Origin: Rhodocyclales bacterium
GTDB taxonomy: Bacteria; Pseudomonadota; Gammaproteobacteria; Burkholderiales; Rhodocyclaceae
Direction: 5' to 3'
NCBI GenBank assembly: GCA_028292505.1
Contig: JAQGMF010000003.1
Coordinates: forward strand, 62,001-126,000
Length of the DNA stretch: 64,000 nt
In this document: positions 1-8,155 of the stretch, piece after piece
Layout: the number at the start of each line of letters is the position of its first letter
Numbering within the stretch: the stretch's first letter is position 1
The notes under the pieces: model-generated
Database searches by the model: none
The model's input: the letters and a program-made list of their open reading frames with translations, nothing else
What the model was told of the DNA's origin: nothing
Translations under genes and position numbers: made by a program

Positions 1-1
1 C

Positions 2-748
2 CTGCCCTATATCGGGCCGCGCGCCGCGATCGAATGGCAGCGCCTGCTCGGCTCCGGCAGCGGCTCGCTGGGCATGCGCATCAATGAGCATGGCCGCGAG
101 ATCACGGCCTGGATCTTTTCTCACGTCGGCAGTCTTGGCTCGGTACTGATGCACTTTGCGGTGGCCATCTGCGTGGCGTCCTTGCTCTTCATTCATGGTG
201 AGCGTGCGGCACGCTTCGTGCGGCGCCTGGCGCTGCGTCTGGCGGGCGAGCGCGCTGATGCACTCGTGATGATGGCGGGGCGCTCGGTGAGCGGCGTTGC
301 CATGGCAATTGTCGGCACCGCCATCGTGCAGTCTTTCATCGGCGGACTCAGCTTGTTCATCACCGGCGTACCTTATGCCGCTGTCCTGACCTCGCTGATG
401 TTGATGCTGTGTCTAGCGCAGGTCGGGTCCGCACCCATTCTCGTGCCCGCGGTGATCTGGATGTTCTGGCAAGGTCATACCTGGCAGGCTGTCGTGCTCA
501 TCGTTTTTACGTTGATCGGCGGCACGCTCGATCACATCCTGCGGCCCATGCTCATCAAGCGCGGCGCGAACATGCCTTTCCTGCTCAGCCTGGTCGGCAG
601 CATCGGCGGTTTGCTCGGCTTCGGCCTGCTGGGCCTGTTCATCGGGCCGGTAATCCTGGCAATCACGCACGCCGTGGTGACGGCCTGGGTGGACGATCAT
701 TTCGCGCTTGCCGACGTCGATCAGAACTCCAGCGACGCGGATAGATAG
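2..748 (+). CDS. AI-2E family transporter / PerM-like permease (5' truncated)
   Basis: The reading frame is open from the first bases of the window, so the N-terminus lies upstream. The visible 248 residues are very hydrophobic, with several membrane spans separated by short loops. They include an Arg-rich cytoplasmic stretch after the first span and a GGLLGFGLLGLFIGPVILA segment near the end, typical of the C-terminal half of AI-2E exporter (UPF0118/PerM) proteins. The role of this family is export of small molecules or ions across the inner membrane; the substrate cannot be told from sequence. The stop codon lies 28 bp inside the 3' end of the convergent receptor gene. The family call rests on overall character and the GLFIGPVxLA-type motif. 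Confidence 0.8.
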   Translation: MPYIGPRAAIEWQRLLGSGSGSLGMRINEHGREITAWIFSHVGSLGSVLMHFAVAICVASLLFIHGERAARFVRRLALRLAGERADALVMMAGRSVSGVAMAIVGTAIVQSFIGGLSLFITGVPYAAVLTSLMLMLCLAQVGSAPILVPAVIWMFWQGHTWQAVVLIVFTLIGGTLDHILRPMLIKRGANMPFLLSLVGSIGGLLGFGLLGLFIGPVILAITHAVVTAWVDDHFALADVDQNSSDADR

Positions 749-2775
749 ACCATGCGAGATGCATAGTTGGCCGGCGTGTTGTCGCCGAGCACGGCGAGGT
801 AAGTTTGCTCGGATCTATCGGGCATTTCCTGATGGCGCTCGCCAAGATTGATGGCATTCAGCGATATCTCGAGCTTTTTCCCCTGCTCAAGCCGGGTGTG
901 CCATGCCAGGCGCATGTCGATGGTCGTATAGGGTTTGGCCGTGTACTGAACGATTGGTACGAAGCCGTCGCTGCCCGATAGCGGACCCATGCGCACCATA
1001 CTAAGGACGCTGGACCACGCGCCGTTCCACTGTTGCAGCCAGGTAAGACTTGCTGTGTAAGGCGCTATGCGGTCTTCGATGCCGGGGTCCTGCGCGTGGC
1101 GCGCGATGAGCGTATGACTGAACAGGATTTCGGTGCCAGCCCTCGGTTTGGCTTTGATCTGGTATTCGACGCCACGCAGGGTGACGGGGTGCTGCAGGTT
1201 CATGTACTGGAATGAACCGATGTATGGCGTGAGCACTGCGGTCGAAGGGACTTGTGTCAATACCGTGTAGTTCGTGATGCGTTCGTTGAAGAGGCGCACG
1301 TCGAGGCTGCTTTGCATCGGTTTGAAGCGTCCGAGATAGCCCACTTCCATGCTGTCGATGCGCGCCTGTTTCAGGTCGGGATTCGGCTGGTTGGGGTAGA
1401 CCAATAGCGTGCCCGTTGCCGGATCGTATGAGCGCACATCGCCATATTTCTGGAAGGTCAGTAGTTGCTGCCAGGCGCGCGAAAAGCCTGTGCGCAGGCT
1501 ATGGTTGGCATTGATTTGCGTATTGAGGAAAACGCGTGGTGCGATGTGCGTGGGTTCGCCGCTGTAGTGCTCTACCGAGATGCCCAGATTCAGCTGCCAA
1601 TTGCGCGACAGATGCTCGTCGAGATTGACGAAGGTGCGGAACAGCTTCTCGGCGGGTGGGTTGCCGCCACTGTACAAGAAAGGTGCATCGATCTCGTCAC
1701 GGCGAGCTTCCGCGCCCCACACAAGCTGACGATGCTCGGTGGAAATGCGGTGCTGGCCTTCGATGTGATTGCGCACGCTGCGCCGATTGCGATCAAGTGA
1801 GGGTTGTGACGGCCCAAATGGATAGCCAGCGGGCAAATTGGCCGTCCAGCCATCTGTCAGATGTTCGCGATTGTGATAGTAATTCAGCAAGGTCTCTTCA
1901 TTGGCGCTCGCTGCATGCGTCCAGGTCAGATGCACGGCCTGCGTGCTGCTCGAAGACTTGCGTTCGGGATTATTGTCGAACAAAGACTTGCTGTAGCCCT
2001 CGTCCTTGCGCGCGGCGCTCTGGCTCAGATGCATCGTCAGTTCGTCAGCGTTCGACAGGCGCCAGTCCGTACGTGTCGCCAGCGTCTCAACCCGGCGCGC
2101 ATCGTTGAGATTGTAAAAACCATCGTCGTTATGCGCGATCGCTGTGATGCGCATGCTGACCGCCCCGTAACGGGTATAGGTCATGGCATCCAGATCGCGT
2201 ATGCCTGGGCTGCCAACACTGGTGCGGATCAGGTTGATGGGCTCCTGCAAGGTGTGCCGCGTGATGATATTGATGGCGCCCATGAACGCATTGGCACCAT
2301 AGGTGACGGCGTTCGGCCCGCGGACGATTTCAATGCGATCTATCTCGTCGATGTTCAAAGGCAGGGCGCCCCAGTCCACGCCACCGAACGAGCTCGGCGA
2401 GTAAATCGAGCGGCCGTCAATGAGCACCTGCAACTCGGAAGGGAAGGTGCCTCCCAGGCCGTGATAGGTCACCCAGTAGTTGTTGCCACGCTCCTGCCCG
2501 ACCTGCATGCCGGGCACCAGTCGGAAGATGCGCGCCAGATCGCGATAGCCTGTCGCACGGATGAAGTCTCCGTCGATGACGGTGACGGCACCCGGTGCTT
2601 CGTTGAGCGGCTGCGGCATGCGCGAAGCACTCAGCACCACGGGCAGATCGCTGAGATACGTATTCTCCGGGGCGGCGTGAGGGGCATTTGCGACGAGCAG
2701 CAGTATGCATGCGAGCGTCATGGTGCGCCCGCTATTCAGCCTCGCGCCGATTGGCAGATTCAGCGCAATGCGCAT
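721..2775 (-). CDS. TonB-dependent outer-membrane receptor
   Basis: A 684-residue protein with a signal peptide (hydrophobic run at about residues 19-34, cleavage near AHA/APHAA). A plug domain follows at roughly 45-170, with the usual PGAVTVIDGDFI, LVPGMQVG, VLIDGRSIY and IDRIEIVRGPNAVTYGANA motifs. The rest is a long beta-barrel ending in an aromatic Phe, as expected for BAM-assembled porins. It would take up an iron chelate, cobalamin or similar ligand using TonB energy. The ligand is not identifiable, although the plug resembles the BtuB/colicin-I receptor class. A possible Fur site about 100 bp upstream favours iron. The start could alternatively be the Met at residue 19 (position 2721); neither has a strong ribosome binding site. 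Its 3' end overlaps the AI-2E gene by 28 bp. Confidence 0.9.
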   Translation of the reverse strand: MRIALNLPIGARLNSGRTMTLACILLLVANAPHAAPENTYLSDLPVVLSASRMPQPLNEAPGAVTVIDGDFIRATGYRDLARIFRLVPGMQVGQERGNNYWVTYHGLGGTFPSELQVLIDGRSIYSPSSFGGVDWGALPLNIDEIDRIEIVRGPNAVTYGANAFMGAINIITRHTLQEPINLIRTSVGSPGIRDLDAMTYTRYGAVSMRITAIAHNDDGFYNLNDARRVETLATRTDWRLSNADELTMHLSQSAARKDEGYSKSLFDNNPERKSSSSTQAVHLTWTHAASANEETLLNYYHNREHLTDGWTANLPAGYPFGPSQPSLDRNRRSVRNHIEGQHRISTEHRQLVWGAEARRDEIDAPFLYSGGNPPAEKLFRTFVNLDEHLSRNWQLNLGISVEHYSGEPTHIAPRVFLNTQINANHSLRTGFSRAWQQLLTFQKYGDVRSYDPATGTLLVYPNQPNPDLKQARIDSMEVGYLGRFKPMQSSLDVRLFNERITNYTVLTQVPSTAVLTPYIGSFQYMNLQHPVTLRGVEYQIKAKPRAGTEILFSHTLIARHAQDPGIEDRIAPYTASLTWLQQWNGAWSSVLSMVRMGPLSGSDGFVPIVQYTAKPYTTIDMRLAWHTRLEQGKKLEISLNAINLGERHQEMPDRSEQTYLAVLGDNTPANYASRMVYLSASLEF

Positions 2776-2873
2776 TTGACCCGGGAGTCGGCAAGTGTAT
2801 GACTTGGATGCGTCATTGATGCAGGGAAAGTCATTGTTAAAAAGTGATACGCGAAAAGCACCGTTTCCGGGTT

Positions 2874-2896
2874 GATTTTATCAAATCGTTCTTATC
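2874..2896 (-). promoter_or_regulatory. Possible Fur-box-like site upstream of the TonB receptor
   Basis: Read on the minus strand this segment is GATAAGAACGATTTGATAAA followed by ATC. It resembles the GATAAT-type hexamer array recognised by Fur and shares GAACGATT and TGATAA with the clearer site in front of feoA (23432-23453). It sits about 100 bp upstream of the receptor start. It also overlaps the 3' end of the doubtful small reading frame on the same strand, so one of the two interpretations may be fortuitous. Confidence 0.4.
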
Positions 2897-3117
2897 GGGA
2901 TCTCCCCACGCCACTGCATGATAACTGCCTGGGAGTATTCCGCCGCAATCAAGTTAATGACATTGTCAGACTTCTTGCCGACTTGCCAGATGTCGTGCGA
3001 GGTCGCCAACAGGACCATGACCTGAGACAAGAGCACCTCATGTTTCGACGCAAAAAGACGGCTGCGCACGCCGGCATCAACGATCCGTTTGAATTGGGGT
3101 CCCGCATTCGATAGCAT
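2881..3117 (-). CDS. Possible small protein, 78 residues, function unknown
   Basis: The 390 bp between the receptor and the next plus-strand gene hold one minus-strand frame that reads like protein. It begins MLSNAGPQFKRIVDAG, continues through amphipathic and hydrophobic stretches (LLSQVMVLLATSHDIWQVG, DNVINLIAAEYSQAV) and ends EIPIRTI. Its codons favour G/C in third positions like the neighbouring genes. It would be read toward the receptor and ends about 105 bp before it. I recognise no family. Evidence against it: no obvious ribosome binding site, no known motif and an overlap with the Fur-like site. Apart from this frame and the presumed receptor promoter I see nothing in the gap. Confidence 0.3.
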   Translation of the reverse strand: MLSNAGPQFKRIVDAGVRSRLFASKHEVLLSQVMVLLATSHDIWQVGKKSDNVINLIAAEYSQAVIMQWRGEIPIRTI

Positions 3118-3165
3118 TGCTGTCCTGTCTACTTTCCCCGACAGAGCTTCCGGACCCTTTTCCTT

Positions 3166-3954
3166 ATGCAGCAAGCTCCATTGGCGCCGCGCGCCGCGCG
3201 CAAGCCTGTCGTTCTCAAAGTGCCCGCATCCCAGGCATTTAGCTGGCTGGGTAGCGGCTGGAACCTTTTTGTCGGACAGCCGCTGCAATGGGCGTTGATG
3301 GCGTTGGCCGTATTCATCATCATGGCCATCGTTTCCACCGTGCTGGTGCCGCTGCCCATTATCGGCCCGATGGCGGCGCCGGTGCTGTTCGTGCTGCTCA
3401 CCGGCGGCATGTTGTCGGGCGCCGCGCGCCAAGCAAGAGGCGAGACCTTGCGATTCGAGTACCTGTTCGATGGATTCCGCCTGCATGGTGGCAGCCTCGC
3501 ACTGGTCGGCGTGCTGTTTAGTATTCCGCTGGTGCTGATGCTGCTCGTGGTGCAACTCGCGCTTGTCGGTGGCTTGCTGGCCGGCGTGCTCGGTGCGGTG
3601 CTGGGCAGCGCGCTGAGCAGTCTGTTGAGCATGGCGACGGCCTTCGTGTCGGTGCTGGTGACAGGTCTTGGCGTGTCAGTGTTCATTTATCTCCTGATGA
3701 TTCTGACGCTGGTCTGCGCGCCGGCGCTGATCATCTATCGCGGCCTGCCGCCGCTCGAAGCGATGGGGCTGTCGCTCAAAGCGAGTCTGCGCAATCTTGG
3801 CGCCATTCTGGTATTCGGTCTGCTCATGTACGTGCTGTTTGCCGTCGCCCTCATTCCTGCGGGCCTTGGGGTGCTGATCTTCATCCCGGTGAGCATCGGC
3901 GCGCTGCGGCAAGCCTATCTGGACATGTTCGGCGACGCCGTACACGGAGCCTGA
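3166..3954 (+). CDS. BPSS1780-family polytopic membrane protein
   Basis: A 262-residue integral membrane protein with an N-terminal cytoplasmic segment (KVPASQAFSWLGSGWNLF) followed by about five or six hydrophobic spans and an amphipathic GLPPLEAMGLSLKASLRN loop before the last span. This layout is typical of the BPSS1780 family (DUF2189-like small membrane proteins) common in betaproteobacteria; the biochemical role is unknown. The next gene, 2 bp downstream, encodes a protein of the same general design, so the pair probably arose by tandem duplication and is co-transcribed, perhaps with nadD. The family name rests on recognition of the overall pattern and the WxxGWxLF opening. Confidence 0.65.
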   Translation: MQQAPLAPRAARKPVVLKVPASQAFSWLGSGWNLFVGQPLQWALMALAVFIIMAIVSTVLVPLPIIGPMAAPVLFVLLTGGMLSGAARQARGETLRFEYLFDGFRLHGGSLALVGVLFSIPLVLMLLVVQLALVGGLLAGVLGAVLGSALSSLLSMATAFVSVLVTGLGVSVFIYLLMILTLVCAPALIIYRGLPPLEAMGLSLKASLRNLGAILVFGLLMYVLFAVALIPAGLGVLIFIPVSIGALRQAYLDMFGDAVHGA

Positions 3955-3956
3955 GC

Positions 3957-4793
3957 ATGCAGGCAAATCGTTTGCCCGCGGCGCGCGGCTGGTACTGGTT
4001 CGTCGGCGGCCTGCGCTTGTGGCAGCGCAGTCCCGGCATCATCGGCCTGGCCGCGATGCTCACCTTCGTGTTGTCTGCGATTCTCGGCAGCGTGCCCTGG
4101 CTGGGTTCCCTATTGATCTGCCTGATCGGCCCCTGTCTGGATGTTTTTCTATTACGCGTTTGTCATATTGTCGATCTCGGTCGCAGACCAGCGTTGCGCG
4201 ATTTCTCCAGTGACCTGACCAGCAATTTGGTGAGCAGCGCGCGGCCGCGTCTGATCGGGCTGCTGGTGCTCGGTGGCGTGACCTTCATTGGCCTGATGCT
4301 CAGCAAGCTGGTGATGAACCTGATTGGTGGCGACGCCATGACGCAGTTGGCGGCGGCCAGCGCGTCGCTCGATGCGGCTGTCGCAGCGTCCGCGCCTGCG
4401 GCATCGCGTGCGGCCGCAGCGCAGATGAGCTTGGCGCCGAATGTGCTCTTGGCGCTGATCTTCAATCTCGCCGGCATTTTCGTGCTGAGCATCGTCATGT
4501 GGATTGCGCCGGCGCTGACCGCTTTTGCCGGCGTGCCGCCCGTCAAGTCCCTGGTTTTCAGCGTCGTCGCCTGCTGGCGCAACAAGGCGGCGTTCATGGT
4601 CTTCGGTCTGTCGCTGGCCTGCCTGTCGATTCCCATGAGTCTGCTCATGATGCTCGGTGGCATGGGGCAGACGCTGGTTGTGATGGTGCTGTTCGGCGTA
4701 CTGATGCCTGCCTGCTTCGCCAGCAATTACCTCAGCGTGACGGATATCTTCGGGCCGTTGCCATTGCCTTCCTCGCTGCGCAATGCAAACTGA
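3957..4793 (+). CDS. Polytopic membrane protein, second member of the tandem pair
   Basis: A 278-residue membrane protein opening with ARGWYWFVGGLRLWQRSPG. This is equivalent to the SWLGSGWNLF opening of the gene immediately upstream, and five or six hydrophobic segments follow. An Ala-rich loop (residues about 135-160) is inserted between spans. The layout and position suggest a diverged paralogue of the preceding BPSS1780-type protein. It overlaps the start of nadD by 11 bp, so the two are likely translated together. No enzymatic motif is visible and no function can be assigned. Confidence 0.6.
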   Translation: MQANRLPAARGWYWFVGGLRLWQRSPGIIGLAAMLTFVLSAILGSVPWLGSLLICLIGPCLDVFLLRVCHIVDLGRRPALRDFSSDLTSNLVSSARPRLIGLLVLGGVTFIGLMLSKLVMNLIGGDAMTQLAAASASLDAAVAASAPAASRAAAAQMSLAPNVLLALIFNLAGIFVLSIVMWIAPALTAFAGVPPVKSLVFSVVACWRNKAAFMVFGLSLACLSIPMSLLMMLGGMGQTLVVMVLFGVLMPACFASNYLSVTDIFGPLPLPSSLRNAN

Positions 4794-5481
4794 CGAGCCT
4801 TCTTCGAGCGCGCCGCTGGGCACGCCTTTGGGTATTCTTGGCGGCACTTTCGACCCGATCCACGTGGCGCACCTGCGCCTGGCCCAGGAGGCGCTGGAGG
4901 CCTGCGCGCTCGGTTCGGTGCGCTTCATTCCGGCGGGCCGCCCGATGCATCGCCATCAACCCGGCGCCTCGGCAGCGGATCGGCTGGAGATGGTGCGCTT
5001 GGCACTGAGCGGGTACACGCAGTTCGAGCTGGATGAAAGCGAGGTGCTCAGCGAGCAACCCAGCTATACCGTGCCGACCCTCGAACGGCTGCGCTTGAAT
5101 TACGGTGCGCAGCGACCCCTGGTGCTGCTGCTCGGTGCCGATGCCTTTCTCGGCCTGTCGCGCTGGCATCGCTGGCGCGAGCTGTTTGCTTTGGCCCACA
5201 TCGCGGTGGCAACGCGGCCGGGGCATGTGATCGAATTCACGGGGACGCGCACAAACATGGGCGCACAAAGCGAGCTGGCCAATGAATTCCAGACACGCTA
5301 TACGCATTCGGCAAATGCGCTCTCGGCCAGTCCAGCCGGGCGTATCAGCCATTTCGCGATGACTCCGCTCGAGATCTCCGCGACCGCGATCCGCGCCCAG
5401 CTGGCGGCAGGTACTAGCCCGCGCTTCTTGGTGCCTGACAAGGTTCTCGACTATATTCAAGCTCACAGGCTCTATTTTTAA
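4783..5481 (+). CDS. nadD: Nicotinate-nucleotide adenylyltransferase
   Basis: This enzyme transfers AMP from ATP to nicotinate mononucleotide to form deamido-NAD, a step of NAD synthesis in the cytoplasm. The nucleotidyltransferase signature GGTFDPIHVAHL occurs at residues 20-31, and the family's second conserved region (SATAIRAQLAAG) lies near the C-terminus. The 232-residue length is normal, with about 15 extra residues before the conserved core. The ATG overlaps the end of the upstream membrane-protein gene by 11 bp. Downstream rsfS, rlmH and maf form the usual proteobacterial neighbourhood. Confidence 0.97.
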   Translation: MQTDEPSSSAPLGTPLGILGGTFDPIHVAHLRLAQEALEACALGSVRFIPAGRPMHRHQPGASAADRLEMVRLALSGYTQFELDESEVLSEQPSYTVPTLERLRLNYGAQRPLVLLLGADAFLGLSRWHRWRELFALAHIAVATRPGHVIEFTGTRTNMGAQSELANEFQTRYTHSANALSASPAGRISHFAMTPLEISATAIRAQLAAGTSPRFLVPDKVLDYIQAHRLYF

Positions 5482-5543
5482 GCGCACGAAGCCTATTCGC
5501 GCGCTTCCCAGCAACCTTCGAAATCAGGAAACCCGATCTCCGC

Positions 5544-5945
5544 ATGGATACTCGCAAGCTGCAGAAAATCGTTGTCGACGCCCTTGAAGACATCAAGGCC
5601 AAGGACATCGAAGTCATCAATGTCACCAAACTCACCTCCCTTTTCGATCGCGTTGTGATCGCCAGTGGCGACTCCAACCGGCAGACGCGTGCGCTCGCGC
5701 GCCACGTGCAGGAGAAGGTCAAGGAAGCCGGCGGCGAAATCATCAGTATCGAAGGCGAGCAGACCGGCGAATGGGTATTGGTCGATGCCGGCGATGTTGT
5801 CGTGCACATCATGCAACCGGCCGTACGCAGCTACTACAACCTCGAAGAGCTGTGGATCGCTACGCCAGCGGCGCGGCGCAAGCTGATGGCCGAGCACGAG
5901 GCCGAGTCGCAAGCGGGCACGCGTACCGCTTCGCGCGCGGCGTAA
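5544..5945 (+). CDS. rsfS: Ribosome silencing factor RsfS
   Basis: A 133-residue protein of the Iojap/RsfS family, which binds ribosomal protein uL14 on the large subunit and blocks joining with the small subunit during starvation. Family features are visible along its length: VVDALEDIKAKDIEVINV at the start, FDRVVIASGDSNRQTRALA in the middle, and WVLVDAGDVVVHIM plus YYNLEELW near the end. The tail ends in an Ala/Thr/Arg-rich extension of about 20 residues. It sits 62 bp after nadD and 18 bp before rlmH, the standard order in this lineage. Confidence 0.96.
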   Translation: MDTRKLQKIVVDALEDIKAKDIEVINVTKLTSLFDRVVIASGDSNRQTRALARHVQEKVKEAGGEIISIEGEQTGEWVLVDAGDVVVHIMQPAVRSYYNLEELWIATPAARRKLMAEHEAESQAGTRTASRAA

Positions 5946-5963
5946 AGTTGCGCCGCTAGCAAG

Positions 5964-6434
5964 TTGAAACTTGTCATTGCGGCCGTTGGCACGCGTATGC
6001 CGGAATGGGTCGAGACCGGTTTTTTGGAATATGCCAAACGATTTCCACGGGATTGTCCGCTAACGTTGATCGAAGTGCGTGCCGAACCGCGCACCACCGG
6101 CAAAACACCCGCTGCCATGATGGAACTGGAAGCTGCCCGCCTGCGTCAGGCGGTTCCTGCGCGCAGTCACCTCGTGGTACTCGATGAGCATGGCGAGGAC
6201 ATGACGTCACGCCGTCTCGCCGAGCGTCTGCAGAAGTGGCAGGACAGCGGTGAAGATGTGGCCTTTGTCATCGGTGGTCCGGATGGTCTGGCGCCAGCGT
6301 TCAAACAAAGTGCGCACGAGGCGATGCGCCTCTCCAGTCTCACCTTGCCGCACGCCATGGTGCGTGTCATGCTCGCGGAAGCGCTTTACCGCGCGTGGAG
6401 TCTGCTCAACAACCATCCTTACCACCGTGACTGA
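5964..6434 (+). CDS. rlmH: 23S rRNA (pseudouridine1915-N3)-methyltransferase RlmH
   Basis: RlmH is a SPOUT methyltransferase that methylates pseudouridine 1915 in helix 69 of 23S rRNA. The 156-residue length is canonical. Conserved stretches are visible: [20 protein letters not shown] at the start, [15 protein letters not shown], the SAM-binding FVIGGPDGL, and the C-terminal knot [21 protein letters not shown]. Translation must begin at a TTG codon, because the conserved N-terminus starts exactly there and no ATG is available in frame. It lies between rsfS and maf. Confidence 0.96.
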   Translation: MKLVIAAVGTRMPEWVETGFLEYAKRFPRDCPLTLIEVRAEPRTTGKTPAAMMELEAARLRQAVPARSHLVVLDEHGEDMTSRRLAERLQKWQDSGEDVAFVIGGPDGLAPAFKQSAHEAMRLSSLTLPHAMVRVMLAEALYRAWSLLNNHPYHRD

Positions 6435-6439
6435 CGACC

Positions 6440-7063
6440 ATGCCTGCCGACCTTTCTCTGCCGCGCATCTACCTGGCATCTACCAGCCCGCGGCGCCGCG
6501 AATTGTTGCACCAGATCGGCATCGATTTCGACACGTTATTTTTCCGCGCGCCACCGCGTGACGATGACGACGTCTCCGAGGCCATCGTCGGTAGCGAGAC
6601 CGCCGAAGAATATGTCCGCCGCGTCGCTGCAGCCAAGGCCGAAGGCGCCATGCGCCGCATCGTGTGGCGCAAGCTGCGTCGTCAGGCGGTCCTGTCTGCC
6701 GATACCACCCTCGAACTCGACGGTGAAATCATCGGCAAGCCGGACGATGCGCAACATGCCATGCAGATATTACGGCGTCTTGCCGGATGCGAGCACCGCG
6801 TCTTGACGGCAGTCGCGCTGGCCGACGACAGCTTTCTCACGCAGCGCCTGTCAGTCAGCACAGTGCGCATGCGCGAAATCTCGGACGAAGAAATCGCTGC
6901 CTACGTCGAGAGCGGCGAGCCCTTCGGCAAGGCCGGCGCCTATGGCATCCAGGGGCGCGCAGCGGCATTCATTTCGGAGATCCATGGCTCGTATTCCGGC
7001 ATCATGGGGCTGCCGCTTTTCGAGACAGCCGAGTTGCTGCGCGAGTTTAGTCAAAACGCATAA
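6440..7063 (+). CDS. maf: Maf-family nucleoside triphosphate pyrophosphatase
   Basis: Maf proteins hydrolyse non-canonical or excess nucleoside triphosphates to monophosphates, limiting their incorporation into nucleic acid. The family signature LASTSPRRRELLHQIG begins around residue 12. SADTTLELDGEIIGKP and the FGKAGAYGIQGRAAAFI motif follow. The 207-residue length is typical. The S/TxxR and KxGxYG-type residues fit the YhdE (dTTP/UTP) subgroup, but substrate preference is an inference. It starts 5 bp after rlmH and ends 14 bp from the convergent VanZ-like gene, with no obvious terminator between them. Confidence 0.95.
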   Translation: MPADLSLPRIYLASTSPRRRELLHQIGIDFDTLFFRAPPRDDDDVSEAIVGSETAEEYVRRVAAAKAEGAMRRIVWRKLRRQAVLSADTTLELDGEIIGKPDDAQHAMQILRRLAGCEHRVLTAVALADDSFLTQRLSVSTVRMREISDEEIAAYVESGEPFGKAGAYGIQGRAAAFISEIHGSYSGIMGLPLFETAELLREFSQNA

Positions 7064-7077
7064 ATAGGAAGCGACCC

Positions 7078-8133
7078 CTACCGTCGTGAAACGATGGCCG
7101 CGTTCGCCGACAGATAGATCAGCGCAAGAAAGGGCCAGAGAAAATCGGCCAAGCGCGTGAGCCCATGGAAGTTGAGAAAATGGTTCTCGTGGATCAGCCG
7201 CATCGACGCCAGCTCGAATGGGTTTTCCGGCGCGATATTGACCAGTGCCGTGCACAGCAACAGTGCCACGCAGGCCAGGCTGTGCTGCAGCCAACCCGGC
7301 AATTGCCAGGCGACCACCAGCACGGTGAGCCCGATCATCAGGCCGCGTAACGCGCCTGGTGTGGCCCATTGCCAAGGTTCGGGTGGTATGATGAAGACAT
7401 AATCCGCCAGCGAGCGCCAGGCCAGTCCGCCGATCAGTACCAGTGCCACCAGCTTGCCGTCGGGTTCGCGCATGCAGCGCTTCACCAGCAGCCCCAGGAT
7501 CAGCACGTTCATGGAAACGATCAGGGTTTCGATGAGTACGAAGCGCCGCGCCGAAAACATGATGGCCGCCGGCAGATCGAAGAGCGGACGCATATCGCCG
7601 GTGCCAAATAGCGTGCTGGTCGGTTCGAGCTGCGCCAGCCACCACAGTGCCACCAGGATCATGCCGATCTCGCCGATGTGACCGGGCAGGATGCGCCGGC
7701 GCCGCCAGCGGTCGAGAAAGCCGCCGTAGTCGAAAATATTGCTCCAACGCAGGCCGCCGAGAGCGCCGATGAAGCCGCCGATGGTATTGGTGGCCAAGTC
7801 CACGTTCGACGCGACGCGCGTCGGCAGATAGTTCTGCGTGAATTCCAGCGAGCCGCTCAACAAGGCACACAACAAGGTCGTTGCGATCAGCACGGCGCGC
7901 TTGTTGGTGCCGCGCCAGAAAGATGACGAAAGCATAAATCCGAGTGGCACAAAACCGAGCGCATTGAGCCACAGATCGTCGAACGTGAAGTAGCGAGGCC
8001 AGGGCGCCGTCAGGAAGGCGAAGGGACTGACGCCGGCATCGCGCCAGCCGGAGAATGGATACAGACAGGCGTAGGCCGTCAGCAACGCATAGGCGAGGGC
8101 CAGGTAACGAGGTAGCCGACGCTCATGGTGCAT
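7078..8133 (-). CDS. VanZ-like membrane protein
   Basis: A 351-residue membrane protein. The N-terminal half matches the VanZ-like domain. It begins with a first span (LALAYALLTAYACLYPFSGWRD), the DDLWLNALGFVPLGFML motif, a second pair of spans, and the conserved SLEFTQNYLPTRVASNVDLATNTIGG helix-loop-helix. The C-terminal half adds four or so further spans that are not part of the core domain. VanZ proteins are associated with glycopeptide tolerance or cell-envelope functions in some bacteria, but most members have no assigned role. It lies 22 bp after the symporter gene on the same strand and is probably co-transcribed with it. Confidence 0.85.
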   Translation of the reverse strand: MHHERRLPRYLALAYALLTAYACLYPFSGWRDAGVSPFAFLTAPWPRYFTFDDLWLNALGFVPLGFMLSSSFWRGTNKRAVLIATTLLCALLSGSLEFTQNYLPTRVASNVDLATNTIGGFIGALGGLRWSNIFDYGGFLDRWRRRRILPGHIGEIGMILVALWWLAQLEPTSTLFGTGDMRPLFDLPAAIMFSARRFVLIETLIVSMNVLILGLLVKRCMREPDGKLVALVLIGGLAWRSLADYVFIIPPEPWQWATPGALRGLMIGLTVLVVAWQLPGWLQHSLACVALLLCTALVNIAPENPFELASMRLIHENHFLNFHGLTRLADFLWPFLALIYLSANAAIVSRR

Positions 8134-8155
8134 ATCGGCTACGAATATGTCAGCT

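Noticed and set aside
1861-2802. 313-codon plus-strand frame opposite the TonB receptor
   Set aside because: It has no motif or ribosome binding site and mirrors the codon bias of the receptor gene.
2872-3114. 80-codon plus-strand frame in the gap before the first membrane protein
   Set aside because: Charged, Arg/Gln/His-rich translation and no ribosome binding site; the opposite strand is a somewhat better candidate and is listed with low confidence.
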